DNA from: Peronospora farinosa
Lineage: Eukaryota > Oomycota > Peronosporomycetes > Peronosporales > Peronosporaceae
Direction: 5' to 3'
Length of the DNA stretch: 64,000 nucleotides
Assembly: GCA_947646735.1 (NCBI GenBank)
Contig: CANTFK010000943.1
Span: 558,001-622,000 of the forward strand
The notes under the pieces were generated by a model that saw only the letters and a list, made by a program, of their open reading frames with translations, did no database searches and had not been told where the DNA came from. Position 1 is the first letter of the stretch. Each line of letters starts with the position of its first letter. The position numbers and the translations under genes are program-made. This document shows positions 1 to 12,000 of the stretch, piece after piece.

Positions 1-631
1 AAACGTGTACCGGTTCATACCGGTTTTGAACTTCTCGGTCTCGATGCGGTTCATTTTATTTGTTCAATCTTTGATGTCACTTTAGTGACGTCGCCTTGTA
101 CTTGGCTTCATATACGACTAAGACGTTAGTACAACTAGATTATATAGGCGTAAATAAGGGTTCGGAAATATGGGTTTGATTGCTATTTGCTTGATACGCA
201 TTGTTTTCTGCATGTGACAGAGTTGTGGGTCGACATTGTACGCATTTCTAGCTTCATGGCGACACACAACTCTTCTACATCTTCCCAAATTTGACTAAAG
301 CCCGCTCAGAAATGCGTAAAAACATCGCCTTTCGACAGCTGCATCTTCAGCCGCGCTGTTTTTATTGACAATGACCGAATGACTGTGCGCTGAATGCATG
401 CTGCCATAATAATTAGGTTTGTGTTTATCTTAGCCAATCACCACTCTTGAATCTACCAGAAAAAGGTCCATTAGCCTTCCGAAGTAAACTTCAAGAGCCA
501 TCAAAGTCGACAGGTATCAGTTTGCTGGCATTTTCCACGCGACTGCCTTCGATTCATTGCGCCTTTTCCGTTCAAGTGTTTAGAAGACGTTCAGCTTAAC
601 GATTTTGTGCTCGATAAAAGCAACTTGAACT
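1..631. other. upstream non-coding region
   Basis: No gene is recognised here on either strand. The stretch is AT-leaning, contains no long open frame, and lies directly upstream of the URC1-like gene, so it probably holds that gene's promoter and 5' UTR, possibly with the end of a gene outside the window. Confidence 0.4.
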
Positions 632-2367
632 ATGAAGACCAGTACAAATGACAGCAAGACCGCTCTCATGAAGAAAGTAGCGACGCTTGGTAAGCGTAAG
701 ATATCCATCGATGGTAAGTGAATACTCGACCCTTCTACCGGTTGTCGTGCTTGTTACTGACGTCTGAGGATGCTCTCGAGATAGCGGATAACGTGAAACA
801 AATTGACAAGAAGGACGAGTTTGACCCTAACCAGTTTTACGTCTCACTTACGTCGCATGCCGAACAATTTGGCGTTGAACCCGTTCGTATTCGGGTACAG
901 CCGTGCATTACACTTTCAATACAAAGAAATTATCCGAGTAACTAACTTTTGTGGTTGTTGTAGTGGGGAGAGAAAGAGCCAGACATGCGTGGCCCGGTCA
1001 TTGGTACAAATCGGCACCATAAGTACCGCAACGCCATCGGTGCGCATGGCGGCTCGTACTGCATTTATCGTGGACTGGCAGTAGCGTCGGGTGCTATTGC
1101 CAAGAATTTGGTGCCTGACCTTCGACAGACTACACCTGCCGCTAAGATTGGCCCTCATCCGTCGTGGTTTGATCCCGAGAAGATGGTCACGATTGATCCG
1201 TTCGGAGCTTGTGTGGTGGAGGCCTTCCCAGAGTATTTCCAGAAAGGGTACGACATTCGTCCTACTATTGCAGTCACAAAGGCCCACATGGACTTCCCGG
1301 AGATTCATGAGGCAGTGCGACTTGGTCGACTTAAACCCGATGGGAAGATTCTCAAGAGCTCGTCGCAACTTGTCATTACGAAGGCTGCCATCGACCCGGT
1401 ATGGTACCTTCCTGGAGTGGCCAAGCGCTTTAACACGACGGAGGCCAATCTGCGTCAGCAGATCTTTCAGGAGACCAACGGCATGTACCCGGAGCTGGTG
1501 ACGAGGAATGACTTGAAGGTGTTTCTACCGCCAATTGGAGGGTAAGCATGGTCTGTTGTTAGGAATGTTTGCTGTTTGGCTAGGTCAATGACGGACTTGT
1601 GTTGCTTCGGTTGCTAGCATGACGATTTACATGTTTGGCTCCATTGAAGCCATTTCGGACCCCACAAAGAAGTTGGCGGTACGTGTCCACGACGAATGTA
1701 ATGGCTCCGATGTATTTGGCTCGGACATTTGCACGTGTCGACCCTACCTCGCCCACGGAATTGAAGTTTGCGTGCAAACGGCACAAGAAGGGGGGTACGA
1801 AACTGCGACAGGTAGTTGATGCTTGTCGATGTTGATTTGACATATGTGGCTTTTGCTGTACTACAATAGAGCTGGAATCATTATCTACTTCCGAAAAGAA
1901 GGCCGTGCCTTGGGTGAAGTAACCAAGTACTTGGTATACAATCTCCGCAAGCGTCAAGAGGGTGGCGACAGTGCGGAAGAGTACTTCAACTGCACTCAGA
2001 CGGTGGCTGGTATCCAGGACGTGCGTTTTCAGGCGTTGATGCCTGATGCTCTGCACTGGCTTGGCATTACCAAGATTGACAAATTCGTGTCAATGAGCGA
2101 CATGAAGTACGATGCCATCGTCAACTCGGTACGTCTTTGTTTCTTACGTAAAAACTAGACTATGTGCATACTGACATTACGTGCGGATCTCAGGGAATTA
2201 AGATTGTCGAGCGTATTCCTATTCCGGAGGATTTAATCCCAAAGGATGCTCAGGTGGAGATTACGGCCAAGGTATTTGCCGGGTACAATGGAGGCAACGT
2301 ATACAAGGTAGATGAAGTGAAGCTGAAGCAAGTCAAGGGTCGTGATGACAATGAGTATGAAGAATGA
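632..2367 (+). CDS. URC1: URC1-type GTP cyclohydrolase II (uracil catabolism / GTPCHII family)
   Basis: Six-exon gene. Exons that agree in frame and splice sites are 769-894, 964-1541, 1618-1794, 1870-2128 and 2194-2367, about 437 codons, plus a 5' exon. The N-terminal half (GPVIGTNRHHKYRNAIGAHG) is the GTP_CH_N type domain. The C-terminal half is the GTP cyclohydrolase II core: RVHDEC...CTC gives the zinc site C-x10-C-x-C, and YFRKEGRALG is the Arg-finger/catalytic loop. This two-domain form is typical of the URC1 branch (uracil catabolism in some yeasts, by established knowledge) rather than of plain RibA; the role here is inferred. The 5' exon is uncertain. An ATG at 632 reads well to a good donor at 714, but that donor does not keep frame with exon 2; a weak donor at 677, or a start at 711, would. 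AP-3 mu follows about 245 bp downstream. Confidence 0.85.
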
Positions 2368-2611
2368 GCAAGATTGGCACCAAGAAATAGTTGAAAGAGG
2401 CTGTAAGAGAAGCACTTCGAGTAGCTTTACGAATGTCTCGCCAAGGAACTTTTTGCATAATCTCTTATCTGATACTTTTTACTTCGTCTTTTGTAAAATC
2501 TAAACGTGTTTTAGTCATTCTGATCACCTTTTGTGATAATCCTTCATCGTGTGGAACACACAACACATACTACATTTTGATTTCCAAGATTTGGCAAAAA
2601 GAAGCGGTGTT

Positions 2612-4044
2612 ATGATCCAGTCCATGTTTATTCTGACTACAACCGGGTACGTGTGCTCGTACTCGTGGCTATATCTACTATCTGCATCTCACTCTATCGT
2701 CTCTGGCTTCTGTAATATCGATTCAGTGAGGTCATCATCGAGAAACACTGGCGCGGTCTTACGAATCGTAACGTGTGCGATTTTTTCATGGAGGAGGTCA
2801 ATAAATACCGCGAGCGCGAGGACGTGCCGCCCATTATCACCACCAGCAAGTATTATCTCATCAGTGTTTTTCGTGATGATTTGTTTGTACTGGCAGTCGT
2901 AACGAACGAGGTCGGTACCGAGCGAGAGACAGAGAAAAAAGTAGAAGATGTCTGATGTAACAATTGTTGTGATTTGTGTCGGTAGATCTCGCCTCTTTTT
3001 GTTATTGAGCTCCTGCACCGAATCCTTGCGGTCTTCCGTGACTATTTCGGCAACTTTGATGAGAATGCAATGAAGGACAACTTCTCGACGGTTTACCAAC
3101 TACTCGAAGAGATGCTGGACAATGGCTACCCGTTGACCACGGAGCCAAACGCACTCAAAGCGATGGTGGCTCCGCCTTCTACTGCCAATCGTATAGCTGC
3201 AATGGTGTCGGGCAAGTCACGTGTAAGCAATACGCTGCCGGACGGTGCGATTTCTAACATTCCGTGGCGGAAAAGCGGCGTGCGCTATACGCAAAACGAA
3301 ATCTACTTTGACATCGTGGAGGAAATTGACGCCATTATTGATGTGTCTGGCCGCATGATTTCGTGCGAGGTGAATGGTGCCATTCAAAGCAACAGTCGCC
3401 TTTCTGGCGTACCAGATCTTACCATGGTGTTCACGGATCCGTCCGTGATTGACGACTGCTCGTTCCATCCATGTGTGCGGTACTCGAGGTATGAGCGAGA
3501 ACGCGTGATCTCGTTTGTGCCACCTGATGGACAATTTGAGCTCCTGCAGTACCGCGTTCAAGTGCAGGAGCTTGTTCCACCAGTGTACTGTCAACCGCAG
3601 ATCACGTACAATGAGAAGGGTGGGGGTATTCTAGACTTGATGGTAGGTACGCGGGGCATGCCCACGTTGAACTCGAACGCAAAGAGAAATTTGCAGGTCG
3701 AAGAAGTCACTGTGGAAGTGACTTTTCCAAAGAGCGTGCGTACAGTTGATGTGAATACAGAGTATGGCACCTGCTTGTTCGATGAGGCATCCAAGACTGT
3801 CAAGTGGAATGTGGGCAAGCTAGGCAAGAAGGTGCTGAACCCATCTTTGCGTGGCAACATCATTCTCCACCAGAGCGCTGTTGTGCCGGACGAGAAGCCC
3901 GTTGTGCTTCTCGGCTTCAAGGTACCGATGTCAACCGTTTCTGGGCTGAACGTTGAAACGTTGCTGATCACCAATGAAAAATACAAGCCTTACAAGGGTG
4001 TGCGAACAATGGCGAAGGCTGGTCGCTTCCAGATCCGGACGTAG
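2612..4044 (+). CDS. AP3M: AP-3 adaptor complex medium (mu) subunit
   Basis: Three exons (2612-2646, 2727-2910, 2986-4044) join in frame to 425 aa, close to the usual ~418 aa of mu3. The first ~140 residues form the longin-like mu N-domain (MIQSMFILTTTG, then VNKYRE, ISPLFVIELLHRILAVFRDY). From about residue 185 (WRKSGVRYTQNEIYFDIVEE) comes the mu-homology domain that binds tyrosine-based cargo signals, ending KPYKGVRTMAKAGRFQIRT. AP-3 sorts cargo from endosomes/Golgi to lysosome- or vacuole-like organelles. WRKSGVRY and the short linker favour mu3 over mu1, mu2 or mu4. The second intron has a weak donor (GTCGGT), but frame and homology support it. Confidence 0.93.
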
Positions 4045-4621
4045 AATGGTTGGTAGGCAATCGTGTGGGATTGCGTAACGCGCAGCATTTTTCTAGTCTC
4101 CAATGAATAGAGAGAGTCGAGTGCCAAGAGTGGACAGCGTGTAAGCTTTGTTGTGGTTTAGTGGTGCATGGTGTCGCTGTGAATATGCAGACCCATAAGC
4201 ACAGCACCAACTACTTTGACTCCAGCTCCATCGGCTGAAACTAGGACCTTGTGCTTCGCTTCATTGACGTTGCAATCGGTTTCTGGTCTCACCAAGCTGA
4301 GACGTTTCGTTTTCGAAGCATTTGTCTTCTCCGCTTGGCATAGACTTGATGATTAGCTTTCTTCACAGGTGGAGGGTTCAAGCTTCAAGATTAACTTGTA
4401 ACCAGCAGAAAGTAACTCGATGACTTCTAGGTGGTCCCCATGTTCGAGACGTTGCACAATACAGTTCGAGTAGTTTAACATGACCGACCCCGAGCAAATC
4501 TTTGGGCGAAACCACCACATTTGTCCTTCAAATACATTGGGAACCAAAGGACGTAGTGAATGGATCTTGCTTTCTAGCCGCCGAATCTTGACGTAGCAGT
4601 AGCACGAAAATCTCAAACGAA
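4045..4621. other. intergenic region between AP-3 mu and the first CorA-like gene
   Basis: 577 bp with only short, unconvincing open frames. It presumably contains the AP-3 mu 3' UTR and the promoter of the Mg2+ transporter gene. No RNA gene or repeat was seen. Confidence 0.4.
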
Positions 4622-6168
4622 ATGCGCAGTGAAGGAGAAGACGATGCATCTCTTTTGCCCCTTCTCGGTGGAGCATTAGAACAACAGGTTAATGACCACA
4701 TTAACCCTGCAATTGCATACGGGACGTACCAGCACGCGGTCGGGATACGGTCAACAAAGACCGTTGTATTAGGTGGTTCAAGTCTCAATTCAGCAAAGAA
4801 ATTTGAATGCCAATTCGACGCTGGGCCAAAAAACAGTCGAGTGCTTGTGATGATTTTCGATCGGGAAGGAAGACCGACATTCAAGGAAATGAGTCGCCAG
4901 GAAGTGCTTCGAATGACGCAAGAAGCTGCAGAACCAAAGGAAAAAGTCGTCTCTGAAGACATGTCGTCACCGAATTTGGAAAAATTATTTCCACCATTGC
5001 GCAGACGCAGTAGTTTAACAAGTGTTAGTGTTAGGAGATTGGGTCAACAATCTCGCACTGCAAGTCAACAGGATCTTTATACTCCTGTCAGTGTTCAGGT
5101 ACGTGCAGTTCTTGAGAGTTTGTCTTTATTCCTAGCTTTATACAATCTTTGGTTTTGGCACAACAGCTCGTTCATTCTCGCGACATTCGCAAGATGGAGA
5201 ATGCATTCTCAGTGACAAACGAGCCTCGGATTACTGTTCGAAAACAAGCGATCTTGATCAGTGCTGGTAAGAGAAATAACAGCATGTTTGCTGAACAAAT
5301 GTTGTTTCCACGTTTACTGACATTCATGTAGATCCTCTGCGCGCTATTATTCTACGAGACACGTGTTTGATATACGTCCCTGACGAAGCCGACACCCTCC
5401 TGTTGATCTTGGAATCAAAGTTTGCCGAAAGTACGCTTGAGGACAATGCTCCGTTTGAGTTCAGGTAGGCTACGATCCGATGCCAATTGAACGAGGCTGG
5501 TTGTAATACTTTTCTCTTGTCACAGAGCTTTGGAAGCATTGCTGTCGACACTATCACGTTACTTTGAACTGCAGTACGAAGAATTATCACCTGCTGTTAT
5601 CGGGGCTGTGGATGGTCTTATGCATGGTGGTTTGGATGCTCGAAAGCTTGAAAAGTTGCGCGAGTTGAAAAACACTGTCAACGAATTCGAGGCTCATGTT
5701 GATGGGGTACGTCGTGTACTCATGATGTTATTGGACAATGAAGAGAATCTTCGTCTGCTGTTCCTTACCAAATTGTACAACGAGCCAAACCTGCTGTCGG
5801 ATCTTTGGAGCATTGATGGAGAAGAGATTGAAGTGCTGATTGAGAATTATCTTCAAGATATTTTCTCTACTCGTACAAAATCTGAGCTACTGCAGCATCG
5901 CATTTCCAACGCTGAAAGCCTCGTCATGATGCAGCTCGACTCGATGCGAAATTACTTGCTCGGTGTCGACCTCATCGTTTCCATTGTGGTCATCAGTATC
6001 TCGATAGGCACCTTCATCACTGGAATATTTGGCATGAACCTTCATTCTGGACTCGAGTCGACTGACGGTTGGTTCCTAAGTGTTGCTATTTTCACTGTTT
6101 TGCTCTCTCTCATTTTGACAATTATCGGCATTTTCTACTTTAAACTTAAAGGGGTTCTCCTTCAGTAG
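4622..6168 (+). CDS. CorA/MRS2-family Mg2+ transporter (paralog 1)
   Basis: Four exons (4622-5098, 5167-5266, 5332-5464, 5526-6168; 477/100/133/643 nt) give 450 aa. The family hallmark is visible: a long helical cytosolic/matrix part (for example LRELKNTVNEFEAHVDGVRR, LLDNEENLRLLFLTKLY), then two C-terminal membrane helices. The first ends in the GMN pore signature (ITGIFGMNL), and the second (WFLSVAIFTVLLSLILTIIG) is followed by a basic tail. The short GMN-proximal loop and the RDIRKME/ILISADPLRAI block favour the eukaryotic MRS2 branch, so a mitochondrial or other endomembrane Mg2+ channel is likely. The start is the first ATG of the frame; no targeting peptide was clearly seen. The SMPD4-like frame opens only 18 bp after the stop. 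A paralog with the same intron phases lies at 24746-26252 on the other strand. Confidence 0.9.
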
Positions 6169-6186
6169 CATGTCACAGACGTAAAA

Positions 6187-8838
6187 ATGTACAAAACCCC
6201 AATTGAAACGTCACTCTTTCAAGACAATGCCATTTATCACCTCGAAGGCCTCATTTTAAAAATGCCAGGAGTGAATGTCACCGCATCCGGTACTTGTATG
6301 ACCTCGTCTTCCAGTCCACGTCCAACGTCTTCGGCCTTGACTTTTAGCGAATCAGATGCAGAATTTGAGCGTGGATTGAACTCGTACGACGCACCAGCCG
6401 TGGTCGAGGCTTTGCATCAATATCTGGCGTCGGAGACCCAAGCGAGTCTCTCCTCGGGCTCTGCAGCTAAGCGACAGTCGACGCAACTCCGTAGCGTTTT
6501 CTATGAACGCTTTAGTCAGATTCTAGACCGTGTGTTTGGCAACGACGCTATTTCCAAGCAGAAATATGGCGGTTGGCTCGACTACAGCGCTGGATTGGGC
6601 GTGGCGCCGGCTCCAGGCTCAGCCGCAGCTCAAGCAGCCAAGAAACGGACAGAGCAACGACATGAACGGACGTTGGCAGGCGTTGCAACGGACGAAGACG
6701 ATGTGGAGGACCTTCTCACGTCCTTGACAACCAGTGGTCGAGCCATTGTCAAGTTGTTGGGTGGTGGAGTACGTACCGAGAATGGATCGGTCTTCCAGTT
6801 TCTCTTTCGCATACAGCATCCTGTGGAGTTTAAGCTTGCTTTGGATATGCTGCCAGAACAGAGCAAAATGTCGATTGTTAGTGGCCGAGGAGCAAGTTTG
6901 CTGTTTACGCAGCTGCTGCATAAACCGCTGGCCAAACAGCGACTGGATTTACGCACTCCAGAGCTTCTCGTGTCTATTACAGAGCTCTATTTGTTCTACT
7001 TTTTGAGACATCCAGCATCATCGTCGCATCCAAGTGCGAGCGCCTCTGCGTCGACAGCTAAGACTGGCATGGCCGCGTCGGCGTCATCTTTTTTGTCTGC
7101 TGCAGCCAAGGTGCGACAGTCCAGTTGGCGCATGTATGGCAAGGAGGGCGTTGCTGCGTTGACAAGAGGTAACCCGTATAATGTACTGCTGCTGCAATAT
7201 CTACGGGCTTTCTTGCCTGATAGCAATCGAGGTGTCAAGAGTCGCTTCCATGGCAAGTTATTGAAAGACTCGAACCTCTTCCTTCACATTCTGATCGAGT
7301 TTTGGCTGCGACAGAATCTCATTTCATTCTCGGACGAGCCAGTGGGAGCGTCGACTGCAACTGCTGGCGTCTTTTCTTCACCACCTCCGGGCAACATGCT
7401 GGTTAGCCCATTTGCTTCAGTGTACACGTCGACCAGTTATATGGCGCCGTCGGATGACTTGCTGAGCTCGCTGCTGCTCACGATCATTTACTTGCTATCT
7501 GACTCCTTCTTTCCGGCTCCTTTGGCGGAAGATTCGACGATAAGGTCTCAAGGCGGTGCTGCAGGTATGGTTGTAGGCAGTGGAGGCGTCTACTTGAGTC
7601 GTAGCGTCAATATGCTGCGGCCTCCACTGTACGCTTTCTTTCGCCTTGTCTTTTCTCGTGCTCCTATCGGACTCTCACCGACAGCCTTCCTGACCATCAC
7701 GGATGTTTGGCTCGCTTATATTCAACCGTGGCATTGTCTGTGCTGGATCGAATCGAGGGACCCCGCGACAGCAGCTTCAGAAACGAGGACAGACGAGGAA
7801 ACGCTGACAGGATATACACCAGCGTGGGAAAGCTATGTGTTGGCAAATTACCACTTCTACACAACGCTTTTAGGTGCGTTTGTGGAGCGAGCGAAAGAGC
7901 TGGACTTTTCCGCAGGTGACGAGCGGAACCTGCAGATCATTGACCGCGTAATGGGTGTGTTCAACTCGGACTTATTGGCACTACTGCGCCGGGCATCGTT
8001 TCATCTTGAAAAGTGCCAACCATTAGCTATGCCGTATAGCTTCAACCGTCGTACTCACAGTGGAAGCTTCAGTGCTTCACCAAAGACTAAACCTACCACC
8101 GGCGATGCACTCACGGCAACTCAAGCACATGTGCTAACATTCTACTGTAAGTCTTTAGGCATCGAATGCACGCCCGTGCCGCTGCACGATAGCTTCCATC
8201 GCGATGCTGAGCGTCTTTTTGACAAATTATGGACTGCGGCGGCGGCGTCTGCGTCAACGACGATGTCCGTTCACTCTCCTGCAGATTTGTATCAGAATGT
8301 GAGCGCCGTATTTCGTGCATCAAGTACAAAAACCGTTGACAAAGTGGCGGAGCAGGTTCAGCGCTTGAGCCGCATGTTGCGGCGAGTATTTGAGATCTCA
8401 GATGCTTATGTTGCCTCGACTGCCCACTCGCGCTCATCGTCTGCTGCTACCGGTGGTGGTCTGGAATCATTTGCGCCTAGCCGAGATAAGAACCTACCAC
8501 ACTTGCTGTCGAGAGAAGGAGTCTTTCAGCTGCAGCATGGAATGCGTTTGTGCTCAACAGATACGGCGGAATACATCGGTGATCCCATGCTCAGCCCTAT
8601 TTGTTCGTACGAGGTGGTGTGGCTCGTGCGGCTATCTTACAAGGTCTCAACGTGGCTTAACGCGCACTTTGGATTTGTGAACCCGTATCATGGCAAGCGA
8701 CTCGAGGATAACCTGGAGGTGGATCCTGCCAACCCGTTTGTGCGCTTCCGTTTTAACTTTCGCTTCCTCGCTAGCAAGGTGAACCTTAGCTACCTTGGTG
8801 CATTCATGCTCTTGCTGTATGTGCTCTACTTCTGGTAA
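6187..8838 (+). CDS. SMPD4: SMPD4-like (neutral sphingomyelinase-3 family) membrane protein
   Basis: Single open frame of 883 codons with no intron needed. Family resemblance is spread along the whole length: NPYNVLLLQYLRAFLP, FLHILIEFWLRQN, FLTITDVWLAYIQPW, LPHLLSREGVFQLQHGMR and PICSYEVVWLVRLSYKVS occur in the order seen in SMPD4/nSMase3. A single C-terminal hydrophobic helix (YLGAFMLLLYVLYFW) would act as a tail anchor. In animals the protein is an ER/nuclear-envelope tail-anchored protein, and its sphingomyelinase activity is debated; the role here is inferred. The first ATG (6187) lies only 18 bp after the upstream stop, so the ATG at 6262 (MPGVNVTASG) may be the true start. Ser/Ala-rich low-complexity inserts (for example around codons 275-310) are loops absent from animal homologs. 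Confidence 0.82.
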   Translation: MYKTPIETSLFQDNAIYHLEGLILKMPGVNVTASGTCMTSSSSPRPTSSALTFSESDAEFERGLNSYDAPAVVEALHQYLASETQASLSSGSAAKRQSTQLRSVFYERFSQILDRVFGNDAISKQKYGGWLDYSAGLGVAPAPGSAAAQAAKKRTEQRHERTLAGVATDEDDVEDLLTSLTTSGRAIVKLLGGGVRTENGSVFQFLFRIQHPVEFKLALDMLPEQSKMSIVSGRGASLLFTQLLHKPLAKQRLDLRTPELLVSITELYLFYFLRHPASSSHPSASASASTAKTGMAASASSFLSAAAKVRQSSWRMYGKEGVAALTRGNPYNVLLLQYLRAFLPDSNRGVKSRFHGKLLKDSNLFLHILIEFWLRQNLISFSDEPVGASTATAGVFSSPPPGNMLVSPFASVYTSTSYMAPSDDLLSSLLLTIIYLLSDSFFPAPLAEDSTIRSQGGAAGMVVGSGGVYLSRSVNMLRPPLYAFFRLVFSRAPIGLSPTAFLTITDVWLAYIQPWHCLCWIESRDPATAASETRTDEETLTGYTPAWESYVLANYHFYTTLLGAFVERAKELDFSAGDERNLQIIDRVMGVFNSDLLALLRRASFHLEKCQPLAMPYSFNRRTHSGSFSASPKTKPTTGDALTATQAHVLTFYCKSLGIECTPVPLHDSFHRDAERLFDKLWTAAAASASTTMSVHSPADLYQNVSAVFRASSTKTVDKVAEQVQRLSRMLRRVFEISDAYVASTAHSRSSSAATGGGLESFAPSRDKNLPHLLSREGVFQLQHGMRLCSTDTAEYIGDPMLSPICSYEVVWLVRLSYKVSTWLNAHFGFVNPYHGKRLEDNLEVDPANPFVRFRFNFRFLASKVNLSYLGAFMLLLYVLYFW

Positions 8839-9026
8839 GGGTATTCGGTGTTACTTTTTGAAGTGCTAAACAGAACTGAATGAACGCTTTGTTAGTGAAG
8901 CTGCCTCCGTATACAACCGACCACAGCAAACCATTGTTCTTGCAACCCTGGACAAAAAATTGCACACGCTACTAGTACTATTTGCCACTCAGGACCTCTG
9001 TTACCTACCGACACCCAAACACACGC

Positions 9027-12000
9027 TCAGGTGCTATCACCATCATCACTAGAGTCGCTGTCATCGGAGGAAAAGTCGGACGACGAAGACGAAGACGGCG
9101 AGAGATACGAATTCAGCAACGGCGGAGAGTGTGTGCACCCATCCTTCCCTGTGGATTCTAGCTTCGTCTTCTTTGCTTCACCAGCAGCACTCTTCAGCTT
9201 CGCTTTGTGATTCGGCGACGATTGCACCGCTTTATCGTTCTCAGACAAAGTAGCAGGCGGAGGAGGCGATGGCGGCGGTGGAGCAGGAGCATCTGCTGAA
9301 GATGGCGGAGATGGATGGGGATATTTGTTTGCTGGGAGTGTATCGCTGTCCGAGTCAGCCGAATCAGAGGATGACGAAGACGAGCTGTCGTCACTGTCGG
9401 AGCTATCATCAGAGTTCGAACTATCGCTAATGATAAGCCGGGGCTTCGAACGCTTCTGTACCGTTTGCGGTGGAGGAGGAGGCGGTGGAGAAGGCGAAGG
9501 CGAAGGGGCATTGTTTCGTGGCGGCGGGGGCTGGTTGTTTGCACTATCATCGTCACTGGAGTCTTCATCTTCGGTAAAAGGGTCCACTTTGTGGTCAACT
9601 TTAGACGATAACCCCTTACGCTGCCTCCGACTCCTTCGCAGAGAAGAATGTGCGTCATCGTCCGAAGCAGAGGACTTTTCACTGCTTGATGTAGGAGATT
9701 GGCGCTTCCTGGACGAACGACTTCGTGTATTCCGCCTAGCCTGACTGCTAGTGCCACTTGGCCTCATTGATCGTGCGCGAGTTCGCAAATTCTTGGCAGG
9801 TACGCGCGTTGACCTTCGCTTGTGACTACGCGCATCACCATCATTATCACCGTGAGGAGACGCGCCGTCATCACTGGAATCACGACTTTCTGAAGCACTG
9901 CTTTCGGTCCATGCTTTGTTAACGCTATTACGAGATCCAGCTTTACTCGCGTCGCTGAGACTATTTTCACTCTCATCAATCTCGTCACCTCCACCTCCTT
10001 TGCCACTCAGGCGATCTACACCTTTCTTCTCTGCAGCAATGCACATGGAGCGTGACAACCTTTCGAGCAAGTTGGCAAACTGCACTACCATTGTGTCAGG
10101 GGCGTTGAATGTACGGCAATTTTGCCACACCAGTTCAACGTCTTTCTTAAATAATTTCCATTTCTAGAAACGGGCAAAGCCACAAGTTGATGTCAAGTCA
10201 CCTGGTAGACCACCTAAGAGGATCATCGAATAACATTGACATACCCGATAAAAATTGGCTTCCGCGCGCGATCGAATCGTACCAAGATCCATCGGTTGAT
10301 CAATCACAGACAAGTAATTTGGACAACCATCAATTTCCGGATCCACAGGTCGAGAAAACAGATCCTGTTTTTTTGCAACGAAACAGGTAAGAAACTGCGC
10401 GCAAAACACACGTGCCCAGTTAAACTAACCGAAACTTCTTCCTTCAATAGTCTGTTGACAACAGCAAGGCAAACGGCCGAAAGGCAACGGCCATTGCGCT
10501 ACACGAGAGAGGCAGAGGTAAACAAGTGCATTATAGGTTAGGCTTCAATATCGCATTGTCCAACCAATGAAGGACGGGAAAATAAATAAAGACAAACCTT
10601 GAACTCAGACCAGTCGATCCAATTTCCAGTACCACTGCTATCCACCTCGTCTTCTTCATTGTCAAAATGCATATCATCATCTGAATTATTTCGCCGTCGG
10701 CGTGCACGCCATGCTCTGGATATCCAACAAGCACACGGAGTAATAGTATCAACACAGGACCTTTAAATTATTGACATATACAGGACGCACCGATCGTGCT
10801 TTTGCTTGCCATCGACAACTTCAGACGCTGCATGCGGTCTTTTTAACCGCAAACCCGGACGTCGACTCTCAACATCGTCGCCAGAATATCCTTCCTCCGC
10901 CTACATGATACAACCGGATGAGTATTTTGGATTCAGACAAAGCCACAGTTGTAATGGCACGTACATCCGAGTCTTGAGCAGATTGATTCTTCATCCTTCC
11001 AATTGCTATACGGGACGATTGCCGCCGCGGAAGAATATTCCAAGCTAACTCTTGTTGCTTGCGTCGTTGTTCCTCAAGCTTCTCGTGATCTTTCACAATC
11101 AAGATAAGGCGTCCTCTCAGCCGGTCTTGCTCAAGTGACCCACCCGATAATGATTGGATCAGCGCTCGTACGCCATCAGGCGTGGAGCTAGCTACCCGCC
11201 AGCCCTGGGGGCCTTCATCAAAATCCACCTGAAGTTTTCCATTCATTCGAGCATCTTCAATGCCAAGACGCTGCTCCTGTCGCTCACGGAACGACTTTAC
11301 AAGCTTTGCAAACTCCTCGTGATGATGATGACTGTGGCGCCTTCGATGATGGCTATGGCTGCTACCATGACGATGGCGCGAAGACGACGACGACTTGTGT
11401 TTCTTGTGTTTCTTCGAGGATGACGAAGACGACTTCTTGCTGCTACTTCTCTTGCTACGCCGTTTGGAAGAGCTGCTATCGTTGCTTCTCGTTTTCAAAG
11501 TTGAGCTGGAACGGCTTTTGCTGGAAGTTTTCGACCTCTTCAAAGCTGAAGACCCACTTTGAAACTTCGATGACGAGCTTCGTTTTCTATATAACGGTTC
11601 CACCACCCGATTATCCCCTCGAGGAGAGAAGGTTTTTCTGGCAGTAGGCTTTCGCCGACGAGGCCAGCCGCGAGCATCGTTTACAAGACACTCAAAACAC
11701 CGCCACTCGTCCGATGGACGCTCCACCAACGGAGGATCTAGATACCTCATATCGTAGCATTTCTTACAGCTCTCGCAGGTAATGTCAAACGTTTCAGGGG
11801 CTGCAGCTGGGTCTGTCGGTGACATCGAAGTAGCGCCCGACGGGTTTGCCGCGTCTACCACATTACCTGTCACTTTCGCTTCGGTGCTTTTACTTTTTAG
11901 TACCATGTCGTTGTCTTCATTTCTTCTGCTTAACGAGCTCGGTTCTTCCATATGTAAAGCTGCTGGCTTTAAAACATCAAGCTGTGGTGATCTTGTTTTT

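Noticed and set aside
9325..9744. Plus-strand frame opposite the bromodomain gene tail
   Set aside because: It is the shadow of a low-complexity Ser/Asp/Pro-coding stretch and has no independent support.
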